Source: an uncultured Carboxylicivirga sp. (GTDB taxonomy: Bacteria; Bacteroidota; Bacteroidia; Bacteroidales; Marinilabiliaceae). From it: a DNA stretch of 64,000 bases. The translations under genes and the position numbers were made by a program. Shown here one piece after another: positions 10,001 to 18,688 of the stretch; within the stretch, counting starts at the first letter, position 1, and each line of letters opens with the position of its first letter. The notes under the pieces are model-generated. The model saw only the letters and a list, made by a program, of their open reading frames with translations. It ran no database searches and was not told the origin of the DNA. The stretch spans positions 620,001-684,000 of the forward strand of contig NZ_OY764327.1 in NCBI RefSeq assembly GCF_963668385.1, written 5' to 3'.

Positions 10001-13000
10001 CTACTACATTAACTCTAAAAGATCAAAATGGTGATCCTGTAGTTAATGCAAGTATTGAAGTTGAGGATAACGGAACAATTGTTTCTGACGAAAACGGAGT
10101 TGCCGAAATCAATTTACCTGACGGTGATCACAACTATACAATCACTCTAAAAGGTTACGATACATATACCGGAACATTAACAGTTAATGGTGTAGAATCA
10201 TCGGTTGATGTAACTCTTAATAAGCAACCTCATTACAATGCTACGTTTACCATTTCTAACGAAGAAGGTAATCCGTTACCAAATGCAATACTTTATATCG
10301 ATGATCAAAGTGTAACATCAGATGAATCAGGTATAGCTATTGCATCAATATTACCTGGAACTTATACTTATACAGTTAGTTTATCAGAATACGAAGCTGC
10401 AACTGGCGAATTAACCATTACAGATTCAAACGTAGAACAAGCAGTAACTCTAATCTTCAACGGTGAAGTTTTATTCGAAAGTTTCGAAGGAGACATTTCT
10501 CGTTGGACAATGGTTGATGCCGATGGTGATGGAAATAACTGGTATGTATTTGACACATCTGCTTCATCAACTACTGAGGCAATGGACGGAAACATGGTTA
10601 TTACTTCTGCTTCATATGCAAGTGGAGTATTGACTCCTGAAAACTGGTTAATTTCTCCTGAAATTGATTTATCAGAAAAAAGTGGTGTATATTTCTTAGA
10701 ATACTACGTTGCTCCACAAGATGCATCTTGGGCTGGAGAACATTACAAATGTGTTATTTCTACAACAGGCTCAGAAGTATCTGATTTTACTGATGATAAT
10801 ATTTTGTACGAAGAAACCATGGAAGTGGGAGATCTACCAGGTGGATTTACAAAACGTTCTTTCGATGTTTCAGAATATTGTGGACAAAAAATACATATTG
10901 CTTGGGTTCACTACGATTGCTCTGATATGTTCAGAATGAATTTAGATGCCATCAAAGTATATCAAAACTTAACTACTGATGCAGGAGTAACGGCAATCAC
11001 AGCTCCTAACAACAATGAAGATTGTTCTCTTTCTTCTGAAGAAGCAGTAACTGCAACTGTATATAATTATGGTGGATATGACATCACAAGTCTAACTATG
11101 AGTTATACTATTAATGATGACACTCCTGTTACCGAAACATTTGATGATATCACAATTGCTCCTGGAACATCTCAAGAAATTACATTCTCAGAAGCTGCTG
11201 ACTTATCAGAATTAGGAGCTTACACTGTCAAAGTAGAAACAAACTTAGATGGTGATGATAATACTGACAATGATGCAAAAGAAGTTCAAATAGCCAATGG
11301 TGATGCAGTAATAACTGTTCATGTATTTACCGACTCAGGAACTCAAGATGTATGGACCATCAAAGATGAAAATGGTGATATTATCAGAGAACACTCTAAC
11401 TACCAATGGAACATTGAAGAAACAACCAATGTTTGTGTTGTAGCTGATGGTTGTTATACTTTCGAATTCAATGGTTTCACCGAAGGAGACAATGAAACTC
11501 CATCAGAAACAGCTTGGGTTGAACTTCTATACAACGGTGATGTTATCTGGGGTGGAGAAACTCCTGGTAATGCTGGCGAACCAATTAAAGTTGAGTACAT
11601 CGGTAGCTGTTCTAACCTTGAACTATACAATGCTAATTTTGAAGTTACATTTGGCGATAAACCAGTAGAGGCAACTATCAGTATGAATGATAATACATAC
11701 TCAACAGATGCTGATGGTCTAGCTTCAATTGTTCTTCCTGAAGGCGAATACGAATATACGATTTCTGCTGATGGATATTTCCCAAAAACAGGTACATTGA
11801 CAATTGCAGGAGCTGATGCTACTGTTAGCGAAGACCTATTGATGAAATACAATATGTTCTTTGAAGGATTTGAAGGAGATATTTCGGGATGGATAATGAT
11901 TGACAATGACGGTGATACTTATCAATGGGAAGTTAAGGACTACTCTAGTGAATCCGATGCTGTTGAAGGAAGTAAATATATTTCTTCTGATTCATGGAAT
12001 TCTTCAGGTGGTTTATTACCTGAAAACTGGTTAATTTCTCCTGAAATTGATTTAACTAATACATCAGTAGCATCACTATCATACTTCATAGGCCCACAAA
12101 GTACGGGATTTGCTGACGAGCATTACAAATGTATTGTATCAACAACAGGTTCTGAAATCAGTGACTTTCCTGATGAAAACATCATCTACGAAGAAACTGT
12201 TACTCCAGGTACTATTGGCCGTAACTTTAAGCAAATTGAAATTAATTTAGAAGATTATTTAGGTCAAGTTATCAGAATTGCCTGGGTACACTTCGATACT
12301 GATAATCAATGGTCATTAAACATGGATGCTATTGCAGTATCTGCTCCAATCTCATCTGATGCAACTATTTCAACAACACTTAAATTTACCGATGTAAATC
12401 AAGTTGCTATTGAAAATGTTGAAGTAACATTAGATGGTGCTACTAAAACAACTGATGCAGAAGGTTTAGTTGAATTTAGTTCTTTAGTTGAAGGAACAAG
12501 TTATGACTATACAGTTATCGCTCCTCGTGGATATAAAAACTCTAATGGAAGTATAACAGCAGTTGCTGATCAAACAACTGAATTAACTATTGGTGTTGTC
12601 TCACCTGCTAATTTCGAAGTTGTTGATTCTCCATACACTGCTATGAAAGAACTCTCTTGGGTCAATAGTACTACTTCAAAATGGTTCCAATACGACGATG
12701 GAATAGTAGCCAATGGTATTGGTACTAATAATGAAGCAACTTTCGATGCTGCCATTATGCTTGACGAAGATGACTTGAGCGCTTATGACGATTATGCAAT
12801 TACCAAATTTGCATTTGTTCCTAATATTAATGCTTCATCTGAAGGTGCTGTATTTGAAATGAAGTTATGGGATGGAGAAGCTAATGTTTTATATTCACAA
12901 GAAATAGATGAATATACTCCAAATCAATTAAATATTATTGATTTAGACGCTCCATATGTAATTGATGCATCTGAACCAATATACATCGGTTATACTGTAC

Positions 13001-14622
13001 AAACTCCAGGGGGTCACCCAATTGCTGCATCAGCAGGACCTGCAACTCCAGGTAAGAGTGATTTACTTAACCTAGGAGATGGATTTGTTAGTGCATTTGA
13101 TGAATATGAGCTTGATTATAACTGGATGATAAGAGCATTTGCAACAGCTGATTATGATGCTGTTAACAACGTTATCAATGCCAATCCATCTTATCAAGTT
13201 CTTTCTGCTCAACCTAATGCATCTGCTTCTTCTATAAGTGTAGTTGAAATAGCTACTCCAATTGTAGTAGATCAACCAATACTATTAGTTGATAATGATT
13301 TCAGTTTTAATATTTACCGTAATGATGAATTACTTTCAACTGTTAATGGTACTTCTTATTCTGAAACTGTTGAACCAGGAGTATACAATTACTATGTAAC
13401 CTCAGTATTCAACGGAGCAGAATCTGAACCAAGTGATGTAATTAAAACAGCTTACTACGGTGATAATACAACAGATAGAAAAACAGTTCTTTTCGAATCT
13501 GTTATTAATACCGAAATGGAGAACAGTGCAGGTATTGAAATCGGCCTACAGGATCTTGTAAGTGCAGGTTATGATGTTTCAAATATCAACTATGCAGTTT
13601 ACGATGATTTTGAAAATGACTTTTCAACAGCAAGGGTTAACGATTACTACGAAGAATCATCGTTAAGTGTAAGAGCTGATGGTGGTAACCGTCAATTAGG
13701 CGGAGGTACAGAATCGTTATTTGCTAATTACGAAAATGCTTATCTAGCCAGAATTGACGAAAAATCTATTTTTGATTTAGATATCAATATTACTCGAGTT
13801 GATGCTGATAAATGCGAAGCTACTATTAATGTAAGCGAGTTGTTTAAACTTTACGAATCGGGTTATGTATTACAATTAGCATTAGTTGAAAACAATATTG
13901 AATTTGCTTGGGATGAAGATCATACTCATATCAATTCTTTATTGCGCGAAATGTACCCTAATGCTTTAGGTACTGCTTTAGACCTTACTGAAGGAAGTCA
14001 AACAATTACTATCGATTTTGATGTTGACAGTGAAATAAATACTGACAACTTCGAAGTTATTGCATTTGTTCAACAAGATGCTACTCATGAAGTAATGCAA
14101 GCTGTCAAAACAACCATTCCTGAAGTAGGAGCTCATCAATTAACATTTGAAGTAAAAGATGGCGACAACAATGCTATCGAAAACGCTGATATTGTAATAG
14201 ATGGAAAAACACTTCACACTAACACTAGTGGTAGTACAAGTATCTGGTTAGTTGATGGTACTTATAACTATACAGTTAGCTTAGAAGGTTATGTTGCAGC
14301 AAGTAGCTCTGTTACTATTGCTGGTGATAATGCAACTGAAATAGTAACTCTAGTTTCAACAGGCCTTTCTGATATTACAAGTTCTGAAATCAGATTGTAC
14401 CCTAACCCAGTTAAGGATATGCTTAACGTTGAATTACCAGCAACTAAAGAAGATCAATTAGTTCAGGTTGTTTCAGCTACAGGTAGTATATTAAAAACTG
14501 TTGAAGTTCCAGCCGGAGCTGATCAAGCTCAAATTAACTTCACTGATCTTCCAAGAGGAATATATTTAATCAATATAATCCACAACGATCAGTCAATTAA
14601 ATTGGTGAAAATTGTTAAATAA
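7060..14622 (+). CDS. Giant secreted subtilisin-family (S8) protease with gingipain-like adhesin domains and T9SS sorting domain
   Basis: This 2520-residue protein has an N-terminal export signal (hydrophobic run near residues 29-45, then GIAQ). An S8 peptidase domain (about 160-500) has the triad D205 (AVWDGG), H236 (motif HSTHVAGT, with Ser where HGTHVAGT has Gly), S440 (SGTSMATP) and oxyanion N346 (AAGND). Seven carboxypeptidase-regulatory-like beta repeats start near residues 643, 721, 979, 1057, 1523, 1769 and 2357. Two cleaved-adhesin (gingipain/HagA K-type) domains lie near 1137-1302 and 1600-1764, each with PENWLISPEIDL. A beta domain with 'VTAITAPNNNEDCSL' sits between them. The last ~75 residues (LYPNPVKDMLNVEL ... 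LVKIVK) form a type A T9SS sorting domain, so the protein should be exported across the outer membrane and anchored or released. The substrate is unknown. Confidence 0.93.
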   Translation: MIKNYLSKIVHYFHLSSALTLHRASIKTSLLLFFCFSLISTNGIAQIKQTQQTADKKQSQTKTVLTSQPVSTSFKANSAKSLNSSNVSTNAPAAIQQDESQKMSTKQAKLTQSDKLRVLSTEFAKKSDKKRAIALQMAKENGWVIKKEVDGRLMELQGIDENNRPLYYITTNAGAAKTTSTDKVYEGGPLGLSLDGTGVHAAVWDGGAVRPTHQEFTNTGTSRIHQSDGVTATNYHSTHVAGTMIAAGVDADAKGMAFNGELNTYDWTNDISEMAADAADGLLISNHSYGYVHGWSTNGISWTWYGDPDISDQEDYRFGFYSSSSQDLDEVAYSAPYYLILKAAGNDRGDGPTNGEYPQDGPYDCIGTAAAAKNIMTVGAVNELSSGYTGNPGDVIMSSFSGWGPVDDGRIKPDIVAKGVETYSTYDTDDQAYNTISGTSMATPAVSGSLMLLQQHYHNLNGEYMKSATLKGVAIHTADECGSNPGPDYVYGWGLLNTASAAELISNNNLSTLIQERTYSGDEQTITVKASGAGPLVVSMVWTDVEGTPVAPQLDPADAMLVNDLDIKVSADGTDFYPYKLDKDNPEAAATTGVNDVDNVEKIVIDNPVAGETYTITISHKGTITNSTQDFSLIVSGIVMEGVYTATLNVSDADGIVDGATVVLNGLTKKTNAEGSVTFIVEDGKTYEYTVSKYGYYDATGSFTVAGDNLVEGVTLTGLPSYDITFNVSSSETSEPIQYANIEIDGKSGLTDATGSVTISGIIEGEQEYTVSANEFTKVSGTITVSENSSIDISLDPSPVLWDNYSTVETTNGIVSTNLGGLGEIPAGLIESADDFIVPEGAVWNDIDIYAYGFSSNTPYPESFYMVIYGDNDGVPGDMIFEQMYTPLNVEEPVFPLNNMNLTPGKYWISISGHYPEASAVSAARWNIFTVTETQNGEAMLRDHPDAFSAGATDWTSIATLTGDATVSLQFAIYKGVPRYATTLTLKDQNGDPVVNASIEVEDNGTIVSDENGVAEINLPDGDHNYTITLKGYDTYTGTLTVNGVESSVDVTLNKQPHYNATFTISNEEGNPLPNAILYIDDQSVTSDESGIAIASILPGTYTYTVSLSEYEAATGELTITDSNVEQAVTLIFNGEVLFESFEGDISRWTMVDADGDGNNWYVFDTSASSTTEAMDGNMVITSASYASGVLTPENWLISPEIDLSEKSGVYFLEYYVAPQDASWAGEHYKCVISTTGSEVSDFTDDNILYEETMEVGDLPGGFTKRSFDVSEYCGQKIHIAWVHYDCSDMFRMNLDAIKVYQNLTTDAGVTAITAPNNNEDCSLSSEEAVTATVYNYGGYDITSLTMSYTINDDTPVTETFDDITIAPGTSQEITFSEAADLSELGAYTVKVETNLDGDDNTDNDAKEVQIANGDAVITVHVFTDSGTQDVWTIKDENGDIIREHSNYQWNIEETTNVCVVADGCYTFEFNGFTEGDNETPSETAWVELLYNGDVIWGGETPGNAGEPIKVEYIGSCSNLELYNANFEVTFGDKPVEATISMNDNTYSTDADGLASIVLPEGEYEYTISADGYFPKTGTLTIAGADATVSEDLLMKYNMFFEGFEGDISGWIMIDNDGDTYQWEVKDYSSESDAVEGSKYISSDSWNSSGGLLPENWLISPEIDLTNTSVASLSYFIGPQSTGFADEHYKCIVSTTGSEISDFPDENIIYEETVTPGTIGRNFKQIEINLEDYLGQVIRIAWVHFDTDNQWSLNMDAIAVSAPISSDATISTTLKFTDVNQVAIENVEVTLDGATKTTDAEGLVEFSSLVEGTSYDYTVIAPRGYKNSNGSITAVADQTTELTIGVVSPANFEVVDSPYTAMKELSWVNSTTSKWFQYDDGIVANGIGTNNEATFDAAIMLDEDDLSAYDDYAITKFAFVPNINASSEGAVFEMKLWDGEANVLYSQEIDEYTPNQLNIIDLDAPYVIDASEPIYIGYTVQTPGGHPIAASAGPATPGKSDLLNLGDGFVSAFDEYELDYNWMIRAFATADYDAVNNVINANPSYQVLSAQPNASASSISVVEIATPIVVDQPILLVDNDFSFNIYRNDELLSTVNGTSYSETVEPGVYNYYVTSVFNGAESEPSDVIKTAYYGDNTTDRKTVLFESVINTEMENSAGIEIGLQDLVSAGYDVSNINYAVYDDFENDFSTARVNDYYEESSLSVRADGGNRQLGGGTESLFANYENAYLARIDEKSIFDLDINITRVDADKCEATINVSELFKLYESGYVLQLALVENNIEFAWDEDHTHINSLLREMYPNALGTALDLTEGSQTITIDFDVDSEINTDNFEVIAFVQQDATHEVMQAVKTTIPEVGAHQLTFEVKDGDNNAIENADIVIDGKTLHTNTSGSTSIWLVDGTYNYTVSLEGYVAASSSVTIAGDNATEIVTLVSTGLSDITSSEIRLYPNPVKDMLNVELPATKEDQLVQVVSATGSILKTVEVPAGADQAQINFTDLPRGIYLINIIHNDQSIKLVKIVK

Positions 14623-14640
14623 GTTATAGCACATTAAAAC

Positions 14641-14665
14641 GAGGCTTCCTGAATAAGGAAGCCTC
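14641..14665 (+). terminator. Hairpin downstream of the protease gene (first of two)
   Basis: A perfect 10-bp stem gaggcttcct/aggaagcctc with a 5-base loop lies 19 bases after the stop. No long T tract follows, so by itself it may act as an RNA 3'-end stabiliser or a weak terminator. Confidence 0.65.
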
Positions 14666-14702
14666 TGATAAACATCCTTTTTTGAGGATAGTTTAAAAAT
14701 AT

Positions 14703-14752
14703 AAGGATGTAATATTGGGTCAATACTCAATTATTACATCCTTTGTTTTTTT
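14703..14752 (+). terminator. Strong terminator downstream of the protease gene (second of two)
   Basis: A 12-bp perfect stem aaggatgtaata (14703-14714) with tattacatcctt (14732-14743) is followed by tttgttttttt. It lies just after the first hairpin, so the 7.6-kb transcript has a tandem stop. Confidence 0.85.
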
Positions 14753-15139
14753 GAAAGATATATTTTTCGACATACTTCATCCGTTGAGTAATATGCACTC
14801 AGAAGTACCATTTGTCAAATGGTACATATCTTCAGCCTACTTACTTAATAGAGTTTCAATATTCGTTTTAAAATGGAGCGGAAAGTATTCTTGCAACAAA
14901 GAGCTGGAGAACCAATTGGGAGGAGCTTACGGCTTTTTTATAGTTTTCCTCTCGAGATTCGAACCATTATATATACTACAAGTCTAGTTAAAGCCTGAAG
15001 TAAAATAGGTAAATTCACTAAAAATAAACTCTCCTATACAACTGATCATACGGTTTTTCTGACCACTCGAGAAGTGAATAAAAAGTGGACTATCAATGAA
15101 AAACTGGGACTCATTCTTAATCGATTTATTACTTTACTT
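14753..15139. other. Intergenic region without a supported gene; contains a 21-bp palindrome
   Basis: A 90-codon open frame crosses this stretch (14715-14987). It starts inside the preceding terminator, has an odd composition and no recognisable motif, so I do not call it a gene. A perfect palindrome gtaccatttg-t-caaatggtac lies at 14805-14825. The remainder shows no promoter pair or repeat that I can see. It may be decayed coding sequence. Confidence 0.4.
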
Positions 15140-15175
15140 GAAAAAAGGGTCCAATTTTAATTTAGCTGAACCCTT
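15140..15175 (-). terminator. Terminator of the propeller/SpoIIE gene
   Basis: On the minus strand, aagggt(t)c pairs with g-accctt around a 17-base loop, followed by a T6 run (plus-strand 15141-15146). It lies about 50 bases past the stop at 15228. Confidence 0.65.
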
Positions 15176-15227
15176 ATGTTTTGAATTTCACACATGGTGG
15201 GATAGTGCCTTTTTTTTGTATTCTATT

Positions 15228-18200
15228 TTATAATTTAAATCCAATAAGTAACATATCATCAATTTGTTCATGCTCACTTCCCATCCATTCTTCCATTTTT
15301 TGATGTAGAATTGCTTTTTGATCTACAATGGGTAACTTATGAATATTTAATAGAAGATGTCTGAATCGGCGATATTTGAATTTCTTACCTTCTGGGCCTC
15401 CAAACTGATCCGCATATCCATCAGAAAACATGTAGATAATATCATTCTCTTGAATAGGTATTATTTTTTTATCGAAAGGTTCATTATTATTTTCTATTTT
15501 CAAACCAATTGGATTTCTATCACCTTTATATACTATTATTTCGTTATCACGTATTATGTATATTGGATTCATAGCACCTGCAAATTCAATAATTTGCTTA
15601 CTTCGATCATATACAACCAAAGACATATCCATTCCATCATTAACATCTCGTTTACCGATTCCTGCCTTCCCGTTATTACTAAAAGTACGAACGACTTCAT
15701 CGTTTAACTTATTAAGCACTTTTGCCGGACAATCAATTTCTTGAATTTCAACAATATTTTTAATCAGGTCAAAACCAATTATCGACATAAATGCTCCTGG
15801 AACTCCATGTCCTGTACAATCTACAGCTGCAATGTAAGCTTTATTACCACTTTCATAAGTCCAGTAAAAATCACCACTTACAATGTCTTTAGGTCTAAAA
15901 TAAACAAACGATTCTGGGAAAATAGTTTTCACTTGATCTTCTGACGGAATCATTGCTTCCTGTATTCGCTTGGCATAGCTTATACTATCAGTTAGGCTCT
16001 GATGTATCGTAGATAAATCTTCTCTTTGCTTTTCTATCTTACGCTTATCTTCAGCACTTTCGTGCAATGTTTTATAGGCTTTACGATATTTCCGCACCCG
16101 ATAATTAATAAAACTCTGGATAACCAGAAATCCAAAAATAAAATAGAATACATAAGCGTAAGTCGACATCCAAAGAGGCGGATTAATAATAATATGCAAT
16201 TCTGTTGGTTCATTATTCCACACATAATCGCTATTAGCTCCTGTAATCTTTAATGTATATCTTCCAGGTGTTAGATTTGGAAAATCTACTGTATTTTCAT
16301 GTGTAACCAATCGCCATCCATCATCATGACCTTCTAAATATACTTTATAAGAGTTATATAGAGGATTCGTGAATTCCATAGCAGAAAATTCAACATGCAG
16401 TAATGAATTGGGACTGTATTTATAAGATATTTCCTTAATATCTCCTTTATAACTTTTTACATTAGTTCCTTTTTTGCGCAATTGAACTTTTGTTATTACA
16501 ACTTCTGGACGAATTAAATTTTGCCTTATCGAATCAGGCTTTATTATCGTTAACCCCTTATCTCCGGCAAAGTAAAGTTCTTCATTGTGATGATTATAAG
16601 ATGCACCATTATTAAATGTAACATTAGGAACTCCATCCTTCTCATTAAATCTAAAAAAAGTTTGATCAGTTATTAAATACGAAATTCCGTTACCCGAACT
16701 CATCCAAATACGATTGTAACCATCAACCTCAAGCGAATACACCTTACTTGTAGTTAAATCATTATCGTCAGCCCAAAAACCGGATACTCTGGTTTTTTTA
16801 TCGAAATAAGATAAACCAGATTGAGTTCCTATAATTATTCGGTTTTCAGCATCTTCGGTAAAAGACAAAACAATATTATGACTTATTTGCAAGTCCTCTC
16901 CAACTTTATTTCGGATGCGACTAAATTTGTCCTCGGCAATATCCAGTATATTAACTCCATCATTTGTTCCAATCCAGATCCACCCTTCTTTATCTTCAAA
17001 CAAAGCATTTATTTCATCGCTACATAAAGTGGCTTCATTATCCTTATCAGCAAAGTAACTACTCAGTTTCTTTCCATTATATCGAAATAAACCAAACTGG
17101 GTTGCAATCCAAATATTGCCAAGTCTATCCTGAAGAATATCGTTTGTTTGATTTGAAGTGAGCAAATTCTTAAATTCACTACTACCTGCATAATCGAATT
17201 CTTTAATCACAGACTGATTGGGTTTTAATGTATAAAGTCCTTTGCTTGTTCCAAACCAAATTTCACCATCATTAGCCTTTAATATTGCTAGTACTGCTGG
17301 ATCATTTTCTGAACTATAAATCGGTGTTAATGGATAATGTTTATAATCATTTCGTTTCTGATCTATGCAGTAAACCCCTTTATCGTTTGTTCCAACCCAG
17401 ATCTTATCATCATCATCAACTAAAATTGATTTAAAATTATAACTATCAAGAGGGTAAGGTGATGTTTTTTCGGTAATAGATATAAATTTAGGCGGTTTTC
17501 GATCCACCTTAAACAACCCATTGGTACGGGTTCCAATCCACATCAATCCACTTTTATCAATAATTATAGAACTAATGTTTTTTACTTCTGATTTATCATC
17601 ATAGTTTAAAGAAACATCATCAAAAGAGAGATCAGATATACCGGCATGCATCAGTCCCTTCGATGTTCCAATCCAACAATCATTTCCTTCTTTTAACAAG
17701 CACCTTATTTCCTTCCCTTTATTGAATAACGAATTGGAATATACATTACGAATTGTATTATTATTGGTATCGAATAACTTAATATCTGATAGAGTAGAAA
17801 TAAGTAAACTATTCTCATTTAGTTGAACTAAATCCGTAATCTCATTTTCAGATTTCCCTTCTTCGTATATAACACGATCAAAGGTTTTGGTATTTGCATT
17901 AAATTGCTGGATTCCATCTTTTGATCCTAGCCATAAATGATTTTTGTTAAAAACCATTGGATAAGAAAAACCTGATCCAGATTTAAAAACGGAAGTATAA
18001 TGCCCAAAACTCTCAAAATTATCGAGTGATTGATTAACTCTAAGTATATAATTTCTAGTTTTTACCCATACTAAACTGTCTTCGGCAACCATTCCATAAA
18101 TACCACATTCGTTGATTTTTTGAAATAATTGTGATGCAATATCAATATTTGTGAAAGATCCATCTTTTCTACTCCAAATAGCAATTCCACTATGTTTGGT

Positions 18201-18515
18201 TCCAATCCAAATATCACCATTGTCGGTTTCTAATATGCACTGTATATTATTACCAACAATAGATGTACTATCTATTGGATTATGCCTATAAACTTCGAAA
18301 TGATATCCATCAAAACGATTAAGCCCGTCTGATGTTCCTACCCAAACAAATCCGTAAGTGTCCTGATAAATTGTAGTAACATCACTATTAGATAGACCTT
18401 CTTGCATACAGTATTGTTTCACAGTCCAGCTTTCGGCTTTTACTATTCCATTTATACTGAAAGTAAACAATAGCATTACCCAATAATAACGTAATATTTT
18501 TACTCTTTCCGACAT
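15228..18515 (-). CDS. Periplasmic propeller sensor with Y_Y_Y domain, one membrane segment and cytoplasmic SpoIIE-type phosphatase
   Basis: This 1095-residue protein has a signal sequence (residues 1-27). Fourteen propeller repeats of the type 'GxIWIGTxxGLxxF' can be counted over about residues 30-665, enough for two seven-bladed propellers. A Y_Y_Y beta domain follows (about 680-750), then one transmembrane helix (about 755-775, YAYVFYFIFGFLVIQSF) and a coiled-coil linker (about 790-825). The C-terminal PP2C-like SpoIIE domain (about 850-1093) has metal-site motifs VDCTGHGVPGAF and FSDGYADQFG. The periplasmic half matches the sensors of Bacteroidota hybrid two-component systems. Here the output is a Ser/Thr phosphatase instead of a histidine kinase, suggesting partner-switching control of an unseen target. 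Confidence 0.9.
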   Translation of the reverse strand: MSERVKILRYYWVMLLFTFSINGIVKAESWTVKQYCMQEGLSNSDVTTIYQDTYGFVWVGTSDGLNRFDGYHFEVYRHNPIDSTSIVGNNIQCILETDNGDIWIGTKHSGIAIWSRKDGSFTNIDIASQLFQKINECGIYGMVAEDSLVWVKTRNYILRVNQSLDNFESFGHYTSVFKSGSGFSYPMVFNKNHLWLGSKDGIQQFNANTKTFDRVIYEEGKSENEITDLVQLNENSLLISTLSDIKLFDTNNNTIRNVYSNSLFNKGKEIRCLLKEGNDCWIGTSKGLMHAGISDLSFDDVSLNYDDKSEVKNISSIIIDKSGLMWIGTRTNGLFKVDRKPPKFISITEKTSPYPLDSYNFKSILVDDDDKIWVGTNDKGVYCIDQKRNDYKHYPLTPIYSSENDPAVLAILKANDGEIWFGTSKGLYTLKPNQSVIKEFDYAGSSEFKNLLTSNQTNDILQDRLGNIWIATQFGLFRYNGKKLSSYFADKDNEATLCSDEINALFEDKEGWIWIGTNDGVNILDIAEDKFSRIRNKVGEDLQISHNIVLSFTEDAENRIIIGTQSGLSYFDKKTRVSGFWADDNDLTTSKVYSLEVDGYNRIWMSSGNGISYLITDQTFFRFNEKDGVPNVTFNNGASYNHHNEELYFAGDKGLTIIKPDSIRQNLIRPEVVITKVQLRKKGTNVKSYKGDIKEISYKYSPNSLLHVEFSAMEFTNPLYNSYKVYLEGHDDGWRLVTHENTVDFPNLTPGRYTLKITGANSDYVWNNEPTELHIIINPPLWMSTYAYVFYFIFGFLVIQSFINYRVRKYRKAYKTLHESAEDKRKIEKQREDLSTIHQSLTDSISYAKRIQEAMIPSEDQVKTIFPESFVYFRPKDIVSGDFYWTYESGNKAYIAAVDCTGHGVPGAFMSIIGFDLIKNIVEIQEIDCPAKVLNKLNDEVVRTFSNNGKAGIGKRDVNDGMDMSLVVYDRSKQIIEFAGAMNPIYIIRDNEIIVYKGDRNPIGLKIENNNEPFDKKIIPIQENDIIYMFSDGYADQFGGPEGKKFKYRRFRHLLLNIHKLPIVDQKAILHQKMEEWMGSEHEQIDDMLLIGFKL

Positions 18516-18639
18516 AATTATAATTTGCCTCTCATTCCGTTTCAGGTAAAAATAATAAAAAACAAATGATGATATTGACTATATCATAAATTTAAGGTCA
18601 AGTACCTTTCGATTTTACGGATTATCTACATTATAAAAC

Positions 18640-18666
18640 AAAAAAAGAGGTGCTAAAACACCCCTC
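18640..18666 (-). terminator. Terminator of gltA
   Basis: On the minus strand gaggggtg pairs with cacctctt around a 6-base loop (one G-T wobble), followed by T7. It ends the citrate synthase transcript 22 bases past the stop. Confidence 0.85.
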
Positions 18667-18688
18667 ATTGTAAGAAGTATATCTTCGC

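Noticed and set aside
14954-14965. tRNA T-arm-like sequence (ggttcgaatctc on the minus strand)
   Set aside because: The flanks do not form the T stem, and no anticodon or acceptor stem could be drawn.
14715-14987. 90-codon plus-strand ORF after the protease
   Set aside because: It starts inside the protease terminator hairpin and has no recognisable domain or ribosome site.
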